Positions 34,801 through 44,600 of a stretch of DNA of 64,000 bases are shown here, piece after piece. The notes below the pieces were generated by a model, which worked only from the letters and a program-made list of their open reading frames with translations, did no database searches and had not been told where the DNA came from. Source of the stretch: Oxyruncus cristatus (Eukaryota > Chordata > Aves > Passeriformes > Cotingidae). Each line of letters opens with the position of its first letter. Position 1 is the stretch's first letter. The translations under genes were made by a program, and so were the position numbers. The DNA is taken from NCBI GenBank assembly GCA_013399855.1, contig VXAY01006780.1:2125833-2189832 (forward strand), written 5' to 3'.

Positions 34801-37632
34801 ATTGATTATTTGTGTGTGGTGAGAGATTTGGAAAATTCAATTAAAGGAGTTGTGCAAAGGTTTCATAAATTTCCCGGGTACAGCGTGTACACAGACATTG
34901 CTGCCTATTAAATCAATGCAGCACTTCACAATATATTTTCTTTGAAACATAAAAATAAATAACATTTAAACAGTTCTGCTTACTACAGAAACAAATTTTA
35001 TTTTCTGTGAAGCATTTAGTCATGTGCTATCACTGACTCATACACATTTGCCAGCTGTAACAAATTTTATAGACGTTTTCTCCAGAGACAGAGCTCATAT
35101 ACTATGAATTTTTAAATGAGCAAATGGTGAAGAAGGGATGTCAGCAATATAAAAATTGATCAGTTAAAAGATAAAAGCATAAGTAAAGAGATTTGTATGG
35201 TAGTCTTAATAGGTTTTATTAAATAAAAATACTATAAAAAGACAGTAATGAATAGACTGAAGGTTTTAACTGTGGTTGAGGTGGAGAAAAATTATTCTGG
35301 CACATTTAGTAGAAGATTGGTTTTATATCACCCGACAGGTGAACATTTTTTTTCTCTCTGCTTTTTAGATCTGTAAATGTTTTAGAGCAGTCAAACTTGG
35401 GGAAGAGTGGCAGGGGAACTAGGAGGGGGAAGGAAACTTGGGAAGATCCAGCCCTTTTAATGCTCCTGTGGACCGGGAGATATCGTGTCCAAGGGCAGTG
35501 AGGGCTCTGCCAACCCTCCAGGAGCAGGGTTGGGGTGATTCCAGCTCCTGCCTTACCCTGGGAACCCTAAGATTGGAGCTGAGGAGAGGAACAAGCTGGG
35601 CCTGCACCAGCCACCTCTTCTGCTGCAGCCCAAGTGCCTTCTGGTACCCTCCACATGTCCCTTTTCCAGCTGCTCTGCTCACATCCATCCTCATCCAGGA
35701 GTTTTGTGAGTATTCTCTTTGGTTTTATGTAGTTTAACTTACTCAGAAGCTCTGCAGAGAGAGAAGGGGTTTGAGGGGGTTGTCTGTGGTGTTGGGGTTT
35801 TTAAGAACAGCTCACTCTGAGGTGAGGCACAGTTAGATGGGATTTTGGGAAGGAATTCTTGGCTGTAAGGGTGGGGAGGCCCTGACACACATTGCCCAGA
35901 GAAGCTGGAGGTGTCCAAGGCCAGGTTGGACGGGGCTTGGAGCAACCTGGGCTAGTGGAAGCTGTCCTTGTTCATGGCAGGAGGTGGGACTGGATGGGCT
36001 TTAATGCCCCTCCCAACCCAAACCATTCTGGGATTGTGTGGTTGAAAAAAAAGCTGAGTTCCTGATGTTTTATGTGAATTTGGGCAGCTTGTATTTTTTA
36101 GGACGGCTCAGCGTGGCGGCTGTGGCATGTTTGGGTTCTCCACGTGCTGCACAGTCCAAATGCTGCAATCCATGATGGAAGGGAAATCAGTTCCATAAAG
36201 ACTGAGTTAGGGATTGCATTTAGTACAAGTAAACCAGCTCATAATTAAATCTGTCCTTTTTTCAGTTCCTTGACATACAGGACTGGACAGTTTCCTGTTG
36301 GAAGCAATTGTGGTGTGGTTTTGTTGATGATTTGTGTAAACAAGAGGTGGTTATCAGGAATAATGCTGGAAGTGGGACCTGAGGCTAGATTGGATTGGAT
36401 GCCTTTTTGTGGAGTGTGAGACCTGGCTTAGGACAGAGCCTGGGCTTGGTCTGGGTCAGCTCCTGGTGACATTGCCAGTACCTCAATTGTGATCCATGGG
36501 CAGGTCTTCCTGTTATATCATGTCCTGGAATTGTTGGGGAGAATTGAGGAGAACTTTCCCCAGCATCCCGTGGCCAGGGGGATTTGGTGCCCCTCCCCAG
36601 CTGGGTTTCTGCTCACTGTAAGCTGCTCTAGACACCTGCCTGTTCTTCTCGGTGTGTTTATTATAGTTCTGAATTCTCTCCTCACCCTTGGTGGTGCTGG
36701 AATTGAAGCTCCTTGTGACACTCGGGGTCCCAGGGGCAGAGCTGCTCATCTGCTGCAGGACCATTTGGCACTCAGATGCAGCCTTGGCACTCACATGCAC
36801 CTGCTTCCAGACCCTTTCCACGCATGTTCCCATTCCCCGAGTTCCTTTCTGCCCTTGCACTCTTCTCCTCTCCTTCTCCCAGCCACCTGCTCTGCCCTCA
36901 TCCTGCCCTGCCCTCCTCGGCTGCGGGGCTCAGGTGCGGGGGCCTCCAGGGATGGCTGTTCCTCTCATGCAGTCCTTGGTTGGGTTCTGTTGAATATGGT
37001 CCCGATGCATTTTTATTTATTCTTTTATTATTAATAGCCAAAAGGAAGCACCAGCTTCTAACTCTTGTAGCACATTCTGTTCTGCTTTGGTAACGTAACA
37101 CTTGTGCATCCTCTCACAAGGACAAGCTCTGAAATTACTGCTGAGACCCCATAACTGAGACTCCAAGGAAAAGGGCTTCTGGGTTGTACCCTCTGCAGCA
37201 ACTTATTTAACTTGTATTGGCAGGGGATTGTCACAGATTCTGCCATAACCCCCTTGTTTATCACACCTCATGTTTATATTTGTTTTCCCCTCCTCAGGGT
37301 ACATCCAGACTGTTGGGAGCACTGAGTTCCTGAACTTGCTCCTGGAACAAAGCAAGGAGCCCCTGGGGCTGCTCCCAGGCCTGCCCAGCACCCAGGACCA
37401 GGAATGTGACCAGGACACAGGTACTTGTTGGAAAGCATTTGCAGAGGGCTCTGGGATGTCCTGCAGGCGCCGCTCAGGACCCCAAGGGGATCAGTTTGTT
37501 CCTCCTTTGGCTCCTTGTCCTTGTGAGGAAAAAGCCCATGTAGTGACTGACCTTGTGTTACCTGAGCAGAAGAAAACTGGTTTCATAAAGTCTCTAAAGA
37601 TGACAATACCCACAGATGATCTCAATTCCTGA
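16823..37632 (+). CDS. ITGB3BP: Centromere protein R / integrin beta-3-binding protein, 8 exons
   Basis: Known role: CENP-R, also called NRIF3 or beta3-endonexin, belongs to the CENP-O/P/Q/U/R module of the constitutive centromere network and also serves as a nuclear receptor cofactor. Eight exons join in frame to 275 codons: 16823-16827, 21211-21253, 23778-23916, 26594-26666, 27977-28055, 28817-28910, 30489-30548, 37298-37632. Recognition: VKRALKLD near the start, YSPTTGTRQMSPFSSP (a conserved Ser/Pro-rich block), ILKLRANLTSLQ, ALEGSRELENILG, and STEFLNLLL where the human protein ends with a similar SYEFLKAIL. The receptor-binding LXXIL of human is LNLLL here (residues 176-180), an LXXLL motif. 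Oddity: the frame then stays open about 95 residues beyond the human end. An in-frame GT at 37421 could splice this tail differently. The first exon is the least certain. Confidence 0.9.
17161..17415 (+). repeat. 15-bp minisatellite, 17 units
   Basis: Seventeen tandem copies of TGTTGCTGTGGGTGA with almost no drift. Two variant sites occur: the last base is A or G, and two adjacent units carry TGTTGGTG in place of TGTTGCTG. It lies in ITGB3BP intron 1 just downstream of the CpG island and is open in several frames because 15 is a multiple of three; these frames are not genes. Confidence 0.97.
17461..17738 (+). mobile_element. CR1-type LINE 3' end
   Basis: aggaagaacttcttcacact, gagggtggcagagcacagga, ggcagggggttggattgaat, ccctggcagggggttgga, ending ctattctgtgattctgta with the CR1 octamer repeat. 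Belongs to a different CR1 subfamily from the copy at 15780. Confidence 0.85.
17809..18140 (-). mobile_element. CR1-type LINE 3' end, reverse orientation
   Basis: Starts gggtcaggttggaagggacc, then gatccaacagatgtcatcag, cccagtgctcagtcactgca and ttgcctcttgtcccattgct, the reverse of a CR1 tail. With the previous copy it forms a tail-to-tail pair about 70 bp apart. Confidence 0.85.
18141..21210 (+). other. ITGB3BP intron 1, distal part
   Basis: About 3 kb of AT-rich intron with no recognised repeat or exon. Open frames lack paired splice signals. Confidence 0.5.
21211..21253 (+). CDS. ITGB3BP: ITGB3BP coding exon 2
   Basis: Residues 2-16. Acceptor tgtcttgcag|AGTTAAG, donor GATAAT|GTAAGT. Encodes VKRALKLDTVKKDN, matching the conserved N-terminus of CENP-R. 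Confidence 0.92.
21254..26593 (+). other. ITGB3BP introns 2-3
   Basis: Intron sequence around exon 3, with a short imperfect TA/TG-rich tract at 21297-21375 (tgtatatatatatttatatg type). No other feature recognised. Confidence 0.55.
23778..23916 (+). CDS. ITGB3BP: ITGB3BP coding exon 3
   Basis: Residues 17-62 plus one base. Acceptor acatttcag|CCATCT, donor CAAAAG|GTTAGT. Contains SYSPTTGTRQMSPFSSP, the best conserved block in the N-terminal half. Confidence 0.95.
26594..26666 (+). CDS. ITGB3BP: ITGB3BP coding exon 4
   Basis: Residues 63-86 plus two bases. Acceptor gaactccaag|AAGGTG, donor GATGG|GTGAGT. Ser/Gly/Gln-rich low-complexity sequence with little similarity to human; supported by phase and splice signals. 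Confidence 0.75.
27977..28055 (+). CDS. ITGB3BP: ITGB3BP coding exon 5 (coiled-coil segment)
   Basis: Residues 87-113. Acceptor ccggatccag|GTTCCT, donor CTCCAG|GTCTGC. FLKLQSQVRG..ILKLRANLTSLQ aligns over 27 residues with the human segment ending IMEIMQNLSSIQ. Few residues are identical, but the length, phase and hydrophobic spacing agree. Confidence 0.85.
28056..30488 (+). other. ITGB3BP introns 5-6
   Basis: Two introns around exon 6. The 162-codon plus frame at 29593-30081 and its overlapping minus frames have no splice sites in phase with the gene and no family resemblance; treated as chance. Confidence 0.5.
28817..28910 (+). CDS. ITGB3BP: ITGB3BP coding exon 6
   Basis: Residues 114-144 plus one base. 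Acceptor tgtgttccag|GCTTTG, donor CACTGC|GTAAGG. Encodes ALEGSRELENILGVSD..EVQKTQTL, the clearest ITGB3BP signature. Confidence 0.97.
30489..30548 (+). CDS. ITGB3BP: ITGB3BP coding exon 7
   Basis: Residues 145-164 plus one base. Acceptor tcttcactag|TGAGTC, donor CCCCAG|GTGAGA. Encodes LSQAEELQLLKSNHGKLPAP in the heptad-like C-terminal half. Confidence 0.9.
33886..33915. repeat. 30-bp hairpin, 14-bp perfect arms
   Basis: TCTCATCTGTATCC, then CA, then the exact reverse complement GGATACAGATGAGA. Not part of a recognised transposon; could be a recent templated inversion event or a solo terminal-type structure. Confidence 0.8.
35832..36043 (+). mobile_element. CR1-type LINE 3' end
   Basis: agatgggattttgggaagga, gtccaaggccaggttggacg, gagcaacctgggctagtgga, ending ccattctgggattgtgtgg. 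5'-truncated copy in ITGB3BP intron 7. Confidence 0.88.
37298..37632 (+). CDS. ITGB3BP: ITGB3BP coding exon 8 with extended C-terminus
   Basis: Residues 165-275 and TGA at 37630-37632. Acceptor ttcccctcctcag|GGTACA. It begins GYIQTVGSTEFLNLLLEQSK, matching the end of the human protein and containing LXXLL, then continues with a Pro/Gln/Cys-rich tail. A possible alternative donor is GACACAG|GTACTT at 37421. No close AATAAA was found downstream. Confidence 0.82.
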
Positions 37633-40600
37633 ACAGTGTGAGAACATCTCTTTAGGAAGCTGAGGGCTAATTCCTGTAACGGAGGAGCATGGAAGCGGTG
37701 TATGGCCACAGGGCAGGGCTGAACTCCCACACCTGCATGTGCTCAACCAAGGTTTTACTTTGTAATCAGCCTTAAGGAACTGAGTAGCAAAAAGCCTTTT
37801 AAACCTCGCTTGGCCACATCTAACATTACCCTCCTGCCTCCTGGCTGCTCATGCCAGAGTTTTCTACTCCTTCTGAGCCGGTTCCCATTCCCAAGGCAGA
37901 GTCCTCGAGGGATGGCATCCCCAGCCCAGGAGAGCAGAGCCAGCATCCTCCTTTTTTCCATTCAGCATAATTCCTGAGTCCTGCAGATGCAGAGTGGCCT
38001 TTCCATGGTACAATAACACGTTAAGTCTTACACTGAGTTATCAGCTTGTAGTAAAGTCGTGCTGGCAACTCCAAGGCTTCAAAGTACTCAGGTCTACTGT
38101 GAGTTTATGTCCATGGACAGCAGAGTATAGTCAGTGACTATTTGCATAAAGCTTTGCACCTCATGTCCAAAAAATGACAATTTCCTGGTTGTCTTTATCC
38201 CTTCCATGAGTGACCAGCCCTTTCTCATTGCTTAAAAAAACACAGTTTTGGTGGCTAAATGATCTTTTAGCAATTAGTCCTCAATTTTTTCTACAGAATG
38301 TCCTTAAACCATCCTAAAATGTTCCTGCAGTCCAGGGCAGACCAGCTGCTGCTCTACATCACCTGAGGTTGTGTGTGTGTGTGTTTTACACGGTGAGGTT
38401 TGTCCTGGCCATCAGACAGCCCTGAAACTCCAAACACATCCCCTGAGTGATGATGCTGTTGTCTAACTGCTATTTATTTTAGCTTTATTTTAGCCATTCC
38501 TCATCTCCCCGCAGGCATTATGTGAAAAATGCATTCCACATCACCCCAAACTTCTACATCTGCTGGACAGGACTTAAAAGGAGCGAAGAACTGAGTGTAA
38601 ACCAATCTGCCCCCAATGCCGGTGCGGGAGTGTCGCTGGCCAGGCAGGTGCAGTCACATAACATTCCTGGCATCCATTTAAACTGAACAATGTGCACAAC
38701 CACATCATCCCAGTGGAAATAACCCACCATGCTGTAGGTTCTGCAGGTTCTTTTCGAGCACGGGTTGAGCTCTAAAGCTGGAGGAAGCTTTGCAGTGCGA
38801 GGAATTATTCTGTGTTTCAGCTGTTGACAAACACTTTCCCTGCTGGTGCTGCCACACTTGGGGATGTTTGTCATCCACAACCAGGTCTCCTCTAAGCTCA
38901 GCCCAAGCCAAGGCCTCTGCTTCAAACCCAGCATTAACACACATAGGCTCTGGGAACATTCGCTTTTTATGTCAACATTTTAGTTTAGTTCTGGTATTTA
39001 ATGATGTAAGAGCAGAGTTGTTTCATATAAATCAGCTGCTTCTCTTTTTCCACCCCTCCAGCCTAGGACACAAATCCTTGCATTAGGTTGGAGAAGTGCA
39101 GTACAAGGATTTATACTTTTTTAAGTTCAACATACACACCCACTTGAATGTCCTTTCTGCTCCTGCAAAGTCCTGCTCCTCAAATACACTGATTTGTACA
39201 ACTAAAACTCAGCACCAAAATGATGAATGTGTTCCACACGCTCAAGCTTTGGGAGTTTTTAATTAATAAAAATGGTTTTGCACCTCACTACCTGTGCAGT
39301 CCAACTGGGAAAAACATTAGTAGCTGGTGGAAGGAAATCGGGACAGTTTCTCTCCCTTCCACACCAGTCTCTCTCAGAGCTGTGGGTTGTTGTTTTGGGT
39401 GTAAGGGGCACCAGCCCATTGCTCTGTGGCATGAGGGGAGGACACTGAACCAGCGAGAGTTTATGGAACCTGACTGTAACCTCTGGAGCTGGAAATTAAA
39501 TAATTATTGATCTGAGAAGAGCCTGGAACTGACTGCTGGTCTAAATCAAGCTGTTCTGGGCAGTCTTGGGAGAACAACATAAAACTCATACAGGAAATAC
39601 CAGTGAAGGTGATGATGGGCAATGAGTTACAGCATAACTTACACCATGGCCATTACTACTATTTAGTCATTTTTTAGGGAAATAAAGCTGTACACAAAGA
39701 CTGTGCTGCACGTGCCCCCCTCACATGCCTCAGCTATTTAGGCAGTTACTGTGGCTCTGACCTCCTGCTGTACCAGCTCCTGCCTCTGAAACAGCTGGGG
39801 CTGTTAAGAACCATTTCCAGTTCCACACAAGGTGGATCGGGTGACTCTCACTTTATCACCCCCCGAGGCCACCTCAAGGACAAAGAAAAGGGATACACTC
39901 AAAACTAATGTTTGGCTATGGGGGGAAGGACAGGCCTGGGCTCCTGCTGGACACACAGACCAGGCTCATTAGACCCTCAACTGCTTCTGCTTCCTCCACC
40001 TTCCTTTTCCTTGGCACCTTAGAGACCCTCTCCAAACTTCAGGCAGCCTTTTCCCCGGCCCTGCGTGGGGCAGGGGGTGGAACATGGTGGTTTTGGGATT
40101 TCACAGCCTCTGGAGACAAAGATTCCTATGTTTGTGTCCTGAAACACATCAATGCCACCCGGCCTACACTTCCAAAAAGAAAGGCTGTGCTGTGAGTTAG
40201 TCACCCCCACAGAAAATTTTAAATACTTGTGAAAATATTGAAGTCTGTTGCTTTGTAAGAATTTGCTGAACTGTGCTCACTCCCCAGATCCTCTGAGTTA
40301 CTACTCCAGAGCACCCTTTCCACCCTGCTGGAGCTGCCAGGAGCACAGTGTTGGCTCTGGGTACTTTTTCCACAACAAATAAGGCTGGAAAAACTGCATA
40401 AATACACTCAGCTCGGAGCCACTCCATTGACAGGGCTCATAACCGACACAGTTGGAAGTTCCCAGAACAGCTGATTCACACACTGACACTAATGGCAGTG
40501 ACAGGCTGGAATGTGACAGCACAGCCAGGGCAGGGGGAAGCCTCTCAACAAGGATGGGGGGCTTTTTTTAATATTTATACATATATAGATACAGAAGAAA

Positions 40601-41191
40601 AAGCATAGACTGACTTCTAATTAAACTATATGACCCAAAATTGCTTTATGATTTATTTTCTCCCTCCATGCTTTGTTATGTTTATAATTACTCAATCAAT
40701 TTGCATTCTCTGAATTATTGGCAGTGGAGGCTGTGCTGCACCCAGGGAGAAATTGCAGAGTTGAGTTCAGTTTACGTCTGCAAATTGCTGTGCAAGGAGG
40801 GGGGTTGTTGTGAGCTTTGGGGTTTTTTTTCCCCCCCTCATACCTGGTTTCCAAGTGCACTGCAGCACCTCAGCTTTTACTGCAGGAGAAAGAACAGGTT
40901 TGGGCTTTTCAGTTGTGTTGAAGAGACAGCTGTTGAGCCCTAAGGCTGCAGAGGTGTTAAAACCACTTTAGATCAGAGCTGCTGACCAACAGTGAAGGAA
41001 GAAATGTCACGCTGGAGGAAAGTTTGTGTCACAAAACAGTTCAGCAACAATTCAGAGCTGCCAGTCCAGTGTTTCGACTTTACCTGCATGACTTAGTTAT
41101 GCTTTTTAGGCTGGGAAAGGAACAAACTCAGTGCTACTTTTGCTAATACAGCAAATACAGGGTATTTTAGCATTAATTCAAAATTTGGTCC
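37633..41191. other. ITGB3BP-ALG6 intergenic interval (tail to tail)
   Basis: Both genes end here. It holds the unplaced 3' untranslated region of ITGB3BP; an AATAAA at 39265-39270 is the nearest I saw on the plus strand and is far from the stop. The 128-codon minus frame at 38554-38940 has no recognised family. A short GT repeat lies near 38372-38384. Confidence 0.5.
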
Positions 41192-41197
41192 TTTATT
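41192..41197 (-). terminator. Candidate ALG6 polyadenylation signal
   Basis: AATAAA on the minus strand, about 265 bp after the ALG6 stop codon; the first canonical signal downstream. Use is inferred from position only. Confidence 0.55.
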
Positions 41198-41461
41198 CGG
41201 CATTTTAGGTTTACAAATGGTAACAAAAGTATGACACTTCTGAAGAAAACACACCAAATCATACTTCCAATACTCTTCAACAGACTTCTCCTTTGAAACA
41301 GTCTTTGATTGTTTTGTGTTTGAATAAGTCAAACATGTTTCCTGACTATCCCTGGGTTCCAGCAGTTGTGTCCATCCCAAACAGGTTCCCCTGCAGCGCT
41401 GACAGCACTTACCAAACACATTCTGTCCATCACACTTCAGTCCTGGAGCCCCACAGGTGGA

Positions 41462-41659
41462 TTAACTGATTTTCTTCTGGCTTTTGCTATTCTTGGAGTC
41501 CCAGAGTATCACAACGTTAAAATACACCAGAAATAATAAGAAGTGTAAGCAGGAAACAATGGACACGGATACGGGGAACAAATCCGGGAGGCTCTGGGGA
41601 GGAGGCACTGCAGCACTCAGGAGAGACAGGACACCCATCAGGGACAGGGAAAGGAGGAA
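41462..41659 (-). CDS. ALG6: ALG6 coding exon 14 (stop codon)
   Basis: Residues 443-507, TAA at 41464-41462. Acceptor ttgtcttccag|TTCCTC. Two hydrophobic helices, then [17 protein letters not shown]. Confidence 0.96.
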   Translation of the reverse strand, partial: FLLSLSLMGVLSLLSAAVPPPQSLPDLFPVSVSIVSCLHFLLFLVYFNVVILWDSKNSKSQKKIS

Positions 41660-44600
41660 CTGGAAGACAAGGGATGATGGATTAGGTGTTGGGGATGTGA
41701 CACCTCAAACAGGTGAGCTGTTACTGCATTGTTTGGGTGCTCTGTTGTAGCCCCCCCTCCACTGACACTTCTCTGCTGGAAGAAGCTGCAGCTCAGAGTG
41801 ACAGCAATTAAATCGCTTACCAGAGTCCTGACAATCCTGGGAAAGGACTTAAACCAAGACACATATCCCTTCAGGGAAAGGGAGAACGCTTTGAGCTGCA
41901 GGTCCTCTGCTGAGGTCTTGTCCAGGATGGAGAAGGAGGCCAGGCAGGTGACCAGGAATGCTGGCGTGGTCACAGCATAGGGCAGGAGCAGCCCGTCCTT
42001 CAGCAGGAGAGGCAGCATGCTGGGAGCAGGATCATCCCAGCGTGAGGGCACGGATCCAGGGGTGTTCCAAAGAATGCAAAGAAAGAGGAAAACCAGTAGA
42101 TACATTTATCCTGACAGGAACTGGGGAAGAACATGGTGTTCAAAGAATCACGGAATGGTTTGGGTTAGGAGGGATCTTAAAACTCATCTCATTCCACCCC
42201 CCTGCCACGGGCAGGGACACCTTCCACTATCCCAAGCTGCTTCAACCTGGCCTTGGCATTTCTCTGGGCAATCTGTGCCAGGGCCTCACCACCCTCACAG
42301 GGAAGAATTTCTCCCCAGTATCCCATCTAACCCAGGTGGGAAACCATTCCCCCTGTCCTGTCCCTCCATCCCTTGTCCAAACTCCCTCTCCAACCATGTT
42401 AATAGTTTACAACTCACCTGAAAGTTGATACGAGTAAAAACCACGTGGCCATAAAGGGGATTTCATTTATGATTAGGCAAACTGGGCTAGAGTGAAAAGA
42501 GGAAAAACAGGGATCAGATCTTCCCTTATCAAACACCCCTTCCAGGTCCACATGGAACAGCAGCACTGGTGACTGTCCCCTCAGCCAGAGTGACACAGGA
42601 CAGCCCAGCCTGGCTGTACTTCACACCTTCATTTCCAGGTTATTCAGAAAAGCAAATGTGCAGAGTGTTTAAAATTCAATATATATGTAAGTTAAAGAGC
42701 AGCATGCAATAAGAGCACGAGGAAAAGATCAAAATATACCCACAGGAATATAATTTACTTACAGTGCCACCAGAAGAATGGATTTTTCATGGACTTGAAA
42801 GGAGAACAGGAAAAACGACAGGGCACAACTAACCTTAGGAAAGGAGATCAGAGCTGGATTAGTGTGTGTGACTGCAATGCAAAGCTCTGCTTTAGTGTCT
42901 CTGGCACAGACTCCACATGGAGGCAGGAGTTCAATGATCTGAGTTTTCTAATTAACTGCTACATTTCCTCCAGTGCCATTTACAGGCACCCAGAGCAGCT
43001 CCTGGAACCACCCACACGTGCTGAAAACACTGGGTTTGCAAGTTGACCAGGATTAGTTAGAAACCGCTTCGTGCAGAGCCCTCACTCTTGCTCGGCTTCA
43101 CCCTGAGCACCCCCACCAAGGAAACACAATATTCACCCACACAGGCACTGGGAAACCTCAGTCATAGTAAGAACTGGCCACCTTCTAGACATAAAATTTT
43201 GCTCATCATCATGAGCAGTTAATACACCAAAGTCAATAAACTGGTTTGGGTTTGTTTGGCCTCCCACCAAATAAAAAACACACTGTAAAACATCAACTAA
43301 ATCTTAGAAAGACTGGGACTTCCAGGCAATGTTGTGATATGCTCTCAAACACTGCTCACATAAATTAAAAAATTACCTTTTAACTCCTGAAACTTTAGAA
43401 CCAGCTCCATATAATTTTTGATTTTTGCAAAACTCATGGCAACGTGCTTCAATTCAATGGTATGACTAAGGAAAGGCAAACATTTGGAAAAATAGTATCC
43501 TTTTATTTTCAAACCACTAATGAGCTCACAACGTCCATTTGGGGACTTTTTAATTGAATTTGCAGCCAACGCAATAAGAAAAACAAACACTTTGGTAGCT
43601 AAACAAAAAGAGGAGAAATCCCAACTCCATACGAGGCTTTAATGAGTATGGAATCTTCTAAAGACTCTTCAGACGAAGATGATTAAATACAGCATTAAAT
43701 AAAGAAAACTGAGGCTAAATTTAAAAGTCTGGGTGTAAAAGACAGGTCAGACCCCCTGGACATGTGAAAGTAAAGCCCTTTTGAACCAATTCCCTCAGCA
43801 TTTCATGGCACACACCCCTCTGTGCTCTGCAGCAACTGCTGTTGGAGCTGCTGGTCACACCCCAGTGCTGAGGGGTGGATGAAAACAAGCAGCAATTACA
43901 AACAAACACTTACCAAAGCAAATTTAAACCCTTTAAGGGAAGGCTGGACAGTGAGTTTGATACAGGCAGGAAGCAGGCTCAGGAATGTCACAGCAAAACT
44001 GGAGAGTTTTGTAAGAAAAACAGTTTAAATACATGAGCAACTACATCCATTAATACTTCACTTTGTAGGCCTAGACCTGAATTCTTCACTTAGCTGAGAA
44101 ACAGACCTGTGAGCTCTGACTTCTAAGAGCACTGAAAGGGGTAATTCTTTGCATTTGCAAATTTTAACTGTTTTAACCAGGCAGCTGAAATCACTGTATG
44201 GACAAGCAGGGAATTTTTCAGTTCCTAACAGCACTTGGGGAAACCCTCATCACTTGTGAGAAAAAACTACCTAAAGCACTTACGTCTTACCTGAGTTTGA
44301 GCTGAGTCTGAGGTGATACTACATTCTTTATCTTTATAAGGACACTTAAACTGCACCAAATATTGGCTACTTTATCCTGGAAGAAAATAAAAAGGTAATT
44401 AGTGATAATTATATTCATTTAAATTTATGTTTGTGTGACAACAGCGGGGCTTGGGAGGTGGGGGTTGTTGGGTTTCTACTTATGAGAGTGCAAAAACCAC
44501 TTGCAGATGTACATCATATTCTTGGATGGACTTGAGCTTATTCTGAATGGAAGTTAAGAGACTCAATTAAAACATGCTCTGAAATAACTGAGAAATTGTT

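Larger units (their letters stand above)
30549..37297 (+). other. ITGB3BP intron 7 (6.7 kb, largest intron)
   Basis: Contains a CR1 copy (35832-36043) and a 30-bp perfect hairpin (33886-33915). Frames of 155 codons (32250-32717) and 181 codons (36489-37034) have no recognisable family and are probably chance. Confidence 0.55.

Noticed and set aside
36489..37034. 181-codon plus frame in ITGB3BP intron 7
   Set aside because: Overlapping frames on both strands, no paired splice sites in phase and no family resemblance.
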